NCBI RefSeq assembly: GCF_002149035.1
Contig: NZ_NGFP01000005.1
Coordinates: forward strand, 3,027-66,579
Direction: 5' to 3'
DNA length: 63,553 nucleotides
Origin: Streptosporangium minutum
GTDB taxonomy: Bacteria > Actinomycetota > Actinomycetes > Streptosporangiales > Streptosporangiaceae
The position numbers were made by a program, and so were the translations under genes. This document shows, in pieces, positions 62,933-63,553 of the stretch; the stretch's first letter is position 1; each line of letters starts with the position of its first letter. The notes beneath the pieces are model-generated. The model was not told the origin of the DNA. It made no database searches and was given only the letters and a program-made list of their open reading frames with translations.

Positions 62933-63553
62933 CGCTTCGTTCCACCTCACGAGGTATGTGGATCTGGGATCCATGCGATACATGGCGTTCGACCGGCCGG
63001 TGCTGGCGGACACCGCGGGACTGCTGTTCTGGCGGCTGCTGGGTTCCGGCCGCGGAGCCTCGATGAGCCTGGGCGCGGACCTGCGCCGCTGGGCGCTGCT
63101 GGCGGTCTGGAGCGAGGAGCCGGCGCTGGAGGCCTTCATGGAGACCTCGCCCGTGGCGGCGCGCTGGCGGGATCAGGCCCGGGAGTCCTGGCAGGTACGG
63201 CTGGCGCCGCTGGCCTCGCGCGGCCGGTGGGGCGGGGTGGAGCCGTTCGGGCCGATCGAGGAGGTCCCCCGGCGGAACACGGGCGGGCCGGTCGCCGTGC
63301 TGACCCGGGCGTCGATCCGGCCCTCCCGGCTGGTGCCGTTCTACCGGTCGGTACCGCAGGTGGAGCGTCTCCTGAGCGAGCAGGCCGGCTGCCTGGCCTC
63401 GGTCGGCGTGGGGGAATGGCCGCTGGCCCGGCAGGCCACGTTCTCCCTGTGGCGCGACTCCCACGCGGTGCGGGACTTCGCCTACCGGGGGCAGGCGCAC
63501 CGGGAGGCGATCGGGCAGACCCGGGCGGAGGGCTGGTACTCGGAGGAGTTGTT
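62907..63553 (+). CDS. CrtA-type (spheroidene monooxygenase-like) enzyme, C-terminus outside the window
   Basis: An open plus-strand frame of 215 codons running off the window. It starts at ATG 62907 (MTAPSRRIIASFHLTRYVD) with GAAGGTAG 5-10 bp upstream. MRYMAFDRPVLADTAGLLFWRLLGSGRG and VAVLTRASIRPSRLVPFYRSVP match the CrtA family, which oxygenates acyclic carotenoid ends to ketones. It overlaps plsY head to head by 26 bp. Together with CruF, desaturase and GT it suggests a ketolated, glycosylated carotenoid. Confidence 0.78.
   Translation, partial: MTAPSRRIIASFHLTRYVDLGSMRYMAFDRPVLADTAGLLFWRLLGSGRGASMSLGADLRRWALLAVWSEEPALEAFMETSPVAARWRDQARESWQVRLAPLASRGRWGGVEPFGPIEEVPRRNTGGPVAVLTRASIRPSRLVPFYRSVPQVERLLSEQAGCLASVGVGEWPLARQATFSLWRDSHAVRDFAYRGQAHREAIGQTRAEGWYSEEL

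Overview
The window is high-GC (roughly 70% by eye) DNA with GTG/ATG starts, strong AGGAGG ribosome sites and many 4-bp ATGA/GTGA overlaps. This is typical of a large-genome filamentous actinomycete. The gene content (DUF4132, DUF5302, DUF1707 and DUF3618 proteins, a SigJ-type sigma factor, multi-domain xylan enzymes, a CruF-type carotenoid cluster) fits the Streptosporangiaceae or a close relative. That placement is inference; there is no rRNA marker here. The window looks chromosomal, with one decayed Tn3-family transposase remnant. I saw no CRISPR array, rRNA or tRNA.

Layout. 1-3725: a partial gene plus a DUF4132 gene (minus), then a KhtT/KhtU K+/H+ antiporter pair. 3779-6368: two translationally coupled flavin monooxygenases of the NtaA/DszA type. 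6487-9770: an AhpD-like protein, a secreted serine hydrolase, and the OhrR/Ohr organic-peroxide pair with an obvious operator. 9958-13646: DctA transporter divergent from a DctB/DctR-type two-component system. 13727-15034: a STAS protein and a second OhrR-like regulator with its own palindrome, flanked by two small membrane proteins. 15277-20987: Gfo/Idh/MocA oxidoreductase, DUF5302, a DEDDh exonuclease with BRCT, and a three-gene envelope-stress operon behind a sigma-B-like promoter. 21277-24966: two phosphotransferases (one with an SD-sequestering leader), a Tn3 remnant, a DUF1062 gene and a membrane protein. 25068-30088: SigJ-like sigma factor, CYP152 peroxygenase, two anti-anti-sigma factors and a PP2C phosphatase.

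30385-39897 is an arabinoxylan-degradation locus: GH127 with ricin-type repeats, a frameshifted GH43-CBM6-CBM4/9, a GH10-CBM13-GH62 fusion and a CBM13-GH43. The last two share a nearly identical 454-bp CBM13 cassette, and two LacI-type operators precede them. 40384-54358 is a choline/glycine-betaine catabolic locus: Rieske betaine demethylase (GbcA-like), FdhF/YdeP oxidoreductase, IclR regulator, GMC choline dehydrogenase-like enzyme, dimethylglycine dehydrogenase-like protein and sarcosine oxidase soxBDAG. Together these could carry choline through betaine, dimethylglycine and sarcosine to glycine, with C1 units passed to folate. 54598-58585: LuxR, MFS exporter, DUF1707 and TetR genes and a shikimate-kinase-like gene. 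58755-63553: carotenoid tail modification (CruF hydratase, CrtI/CrtD-type desaturase, CruG-like glycosyltransferase, CrtA-type monooxygenase) with an embedded PlsY acyltransferase.

The most unusual feature is recurrent tandem duplication exactly at gene ends. The last codons and stop of soxA, soxB, betA and gbcA are each repeated just beyond the stop codon. The CruG-like gene carries 27-bp repeats at its start and 15-bp repeats at its end, the latter running into the convergent plsY. I know of no described system that explains this.
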